A DNA stretch of 40,941 bases from Fidelibacterota bacterium (lineage in GTDB: Bacteria; Fidelibacterota; Marinisomatia; Marinisomatales; TCS55): NCBI GenBank assembly GCA_014382015.1, contig JACNKN010000063.1, positions 1-40,941 on the forward strand, written 5' to 3'. The notes below the pieces were generated by a model, which had not been told where the DNA came from, searched no databases, and saw only the letters and a list, made by a program, of their open reading frames with translations. Position numbers and translations under genes: made by a program. Positions 39,682 to 40,941 of the stretch are shown here, piece by piece (the stretch's first letter is position 1; each line of letters starts with the position of its first letter).

Positions 39682-39709
39682 GTAGGGGCGAGCCATGGCT
39701 CGCCCCTAC
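39682..39709. terminator. 28-nt perfect palindrome between convergent genes
   Basis: GTAGGGGCGAGCCA is followed immediately by its inverse complement (39682-39695 and 39696-39709). It sits between convergent genes and is GC-rich against an AT-rich background, so it can act as a bidirectional terminator. The sequence also has the look of a mobile REP-type palindrome. Confidence 0.7.
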
Positions 39710-39735
39710 TTCAGTATTATTAAATCCCATAGTGG

Positions 39736-40941
39736 TTATTTATAAACCACACCACCCTTCATAACAAAATTAACATTTGTCATAAGGGACATATCTTTCA
39801 GCGGATTCCCGGGAACGGCTACTAAATCTGCTACCATTCCTTTTTTAATCATCCCAATATCCTCCGCACTCAGGACTTCTGCCGCGACGGATGTGGCAGC
39901 AATAATTGTATCCATTGGTTTCATTCCCGCTTCTACCATAAATCGGAATTCATCGGCATTATTCCCATGGGGTGACACGCCTGTGTCCGTACCGAATGCA
40001 ATTTTAACACCCATTTTATAAGCCATCTTTAATGTGTTTTTAATTTGAGGTCCGATGGCCAAAGCTTTTGGTCGTATAATTTCCGGAAAGTAGCCTGGCT
40101 TTTTGGCTTTCTCATATACAAATTCCCCTGCACTGACTGTGGGGATATAATAGGTCCCATGTTTAATCATGAGTCGGGCCGTTTCTTTATCCATGAGTGT
40201 CCCGTGTTCAATGGTTCGCACACCGGCACGGATGGCACGCTGCATCCCTTCTACCCCATGAGCATGAGCAGCCACCACCATACCATAATCTGCAGCAGTT
40301 CGGACGATCTCTTTGATTTCGTTTTCAGTAAACTGCGGATTCTGACCATTTTTTGCTACACTCAATACACCACCTGTGGCTGTAATTTTGATTAAATCTG
40401 CGCCATCTTTATAACGCTGCCGAACAGCCTTTCGGGCATCGTCTAAACCATTCACTACACCGTCATAAGGTCCCGGATCTCCCATGAGTTCCCGGTTTAA
40501 TCCACTGGTTGGGTCTGCATGACCGCCTGTTGTACCCAATGCTTTCCCAGCGCTGTAAATTCGTGGACCATCCACATAGCCATTCTGGATAGCATTACGC
40601 AAGGAAGTATTCACATAGCCGCCTAAATCCCGAACGGTTGTAAATCCCGCCAAAAGTGTTTTTTCTGCCCAGGGAATGGCGCGATAAGCGAAATCTTCAA
40701 TATTCATATAAAAATCCTCACCATAGGCTTTGGGGCTCAACTCTCCGGATAAATGGACATGCAAATCAATCCATCCCGGCATGACGGTGGCATCTTTCAA
40801 ATTGATAACTGTATCCCCTTTTTGCCCTTTTGTATATCCACTTTTTATATCGACGATTCTACCATTTTCAATGATGATGGTTTTTTTGTTGAATGCTTTT
40901 TGCGATTTTCCATCAATCATGGCTCCTGCATGAATAATGGT
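39736..40941 (-). CDS. Amidohydrolase (imidazolonepropionase-like), 5' end outside window
   Basis: The open frame runs from beyond 40941 to the stop at 39736. At the edge it reads TIIHAGAMIDGKSQKAFNKK, so the ATG at 40920 is internal and the true start lies outside. Counted from that Met, the metal-dependent hydrolase motifs are HVH (His54 and His56), GADLIKITATGG with Lys178 (the usual carboxylated Lys), AAHAHG (His219), IEHGT (His239) and FGTDTG (Asp312). This is the subtype-III amidohydrolase pattern of Xaa-Pro or imidazolonepropionase-like enzymes, commonly secreted prolidase-like amidohydrolases in this kind of genome. The substrate is unknown. It is convergent with the lipoprotein gene. 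Confidence 0.9.
   Translation of the reverse strand, partial: TIIHAGAMIDGKSQKAFNKKTIIIENGRIVDIKSGYTKGQKGDTVINLKDATVMPGWIDLHVHLSGELSPKAYGEDFYMNIEDFAYRAIPWAEKTLLAGFTTVRDLGGYVNTSLRNAIQNGYVDGPRIYSAGKALGTTGGHADPTSGLNRELMGDPGPYDGVVNGLDDARKAVRQRYKDGADLIKITATGGVLSVAKNGQNPQFTENEIKEIVRTAADYGMVVAAHAHGVEGMQRAIRAGVRTIEHGTLMDKETARLMIKHGTYYIPTVSAGEFVYEKAKKPGYFPEIIRPKALAIGPQIKNTLKMAYKMGVKIAFGTDTGVSPHGNNADEFRFMVEAGMKPMDTIIAATSVAAEVLSAEDIGMIKKGMVADLVAVPGNPLKDMSLMTNVNFVMKGGVVYK

Overview
The window reads as chromosomal DNA of a Gram-negative, AT-rich bacterium. It encodes many lipoproteins with clear lipoboxes, C-terminal-aromatic outer-membrane barrels (a PorV/FadL-like protein and a BamA-like barrel), a TonB-dependent receptor with a carboxypeptidase-regulatory-like N-terminus, and several secreted peptidases and beta-propellers. 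This combination fits the Fibrobacterota-Chlorobiota-Bacteroidota (FCB) superphylum. Marinimicrobia (SAR406) is my best guess, but that is inference from gene content and not proven by any marker here. No plasmid or phage backbone is visible and no rRNA is present. The one tRNA is tRNA-Phe(GAA).

Layout. 1-3500 is a small accessory zone: a RelE-type toxin-antitoxin cassette, a RhuM-family gene remnant, a seven-bladed propeller lipoprotein, and a 128-bp tandem repeat built from the tRNA-Phe 3' end and its terminator. A lone AbrB-type protein follows. 3500-8000 holds an outer-membrane FadL/PorV-like protein, a Tyr/Gly/Ser-rich lipoprotein and an oligopeptidase B-like lipoprotein. 8027-8755 is a Phd/PIN toxin-antitoxin pair with a palindromic operator. 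8774-15909 is a tight six-gene minus-strand unit: GCPII-like M28B peptidase, M20 peptidase, Ycf48-like propeller, NAD(P)-binding protein, M28 peptidase and TMEM220-like protein. 15977-17141 is decayed and repeat-rich (PIN toxin pseudogene, 140-bp direct repeats).

17142-22653 is metabolic: a small membrane protein, a nitrilase-family amidase, an acyl-CoA dehydrogenase plus APH-type kinase pair that mirrors the ACAD10/11 fusion, a convergent strictosidine-synthase-like propeller and a saccharopine-dehydrogenase-like protein. 23030-28590 is a four-gene envelope operon: a metalloprotease/propeller/barrel fusion, a BamB-like PQQ propeller lipoprotein, a small exported protein, and an FN3 plus propeller lipoprotein. 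It is followed by a convergent TonB-type receptor. 31458-35840 holds two amidases and an M20 peptidase.

35857-37797 is the most interesting part. A palindrome-overlapped, possibly leaderless promoter drives an amino-acid permease and then an AhpD/CMD-family peroxidase-related gene. In-frame UGA replaces the second cysteine of that protein's CxxC motif, and a SECIS-like hairpin lies 24 nt downstream, so it is very probably a selenoprotein. The window ends with a small membrane protein, a lipoprotein preceded by a perfect CRP-type site, and a 5'-truncated amidohydrolase. The overall theme is peptide and amino-acid scavenging (about eight peptidases or amidases plus a permease) with cell-surface propeller proteins.
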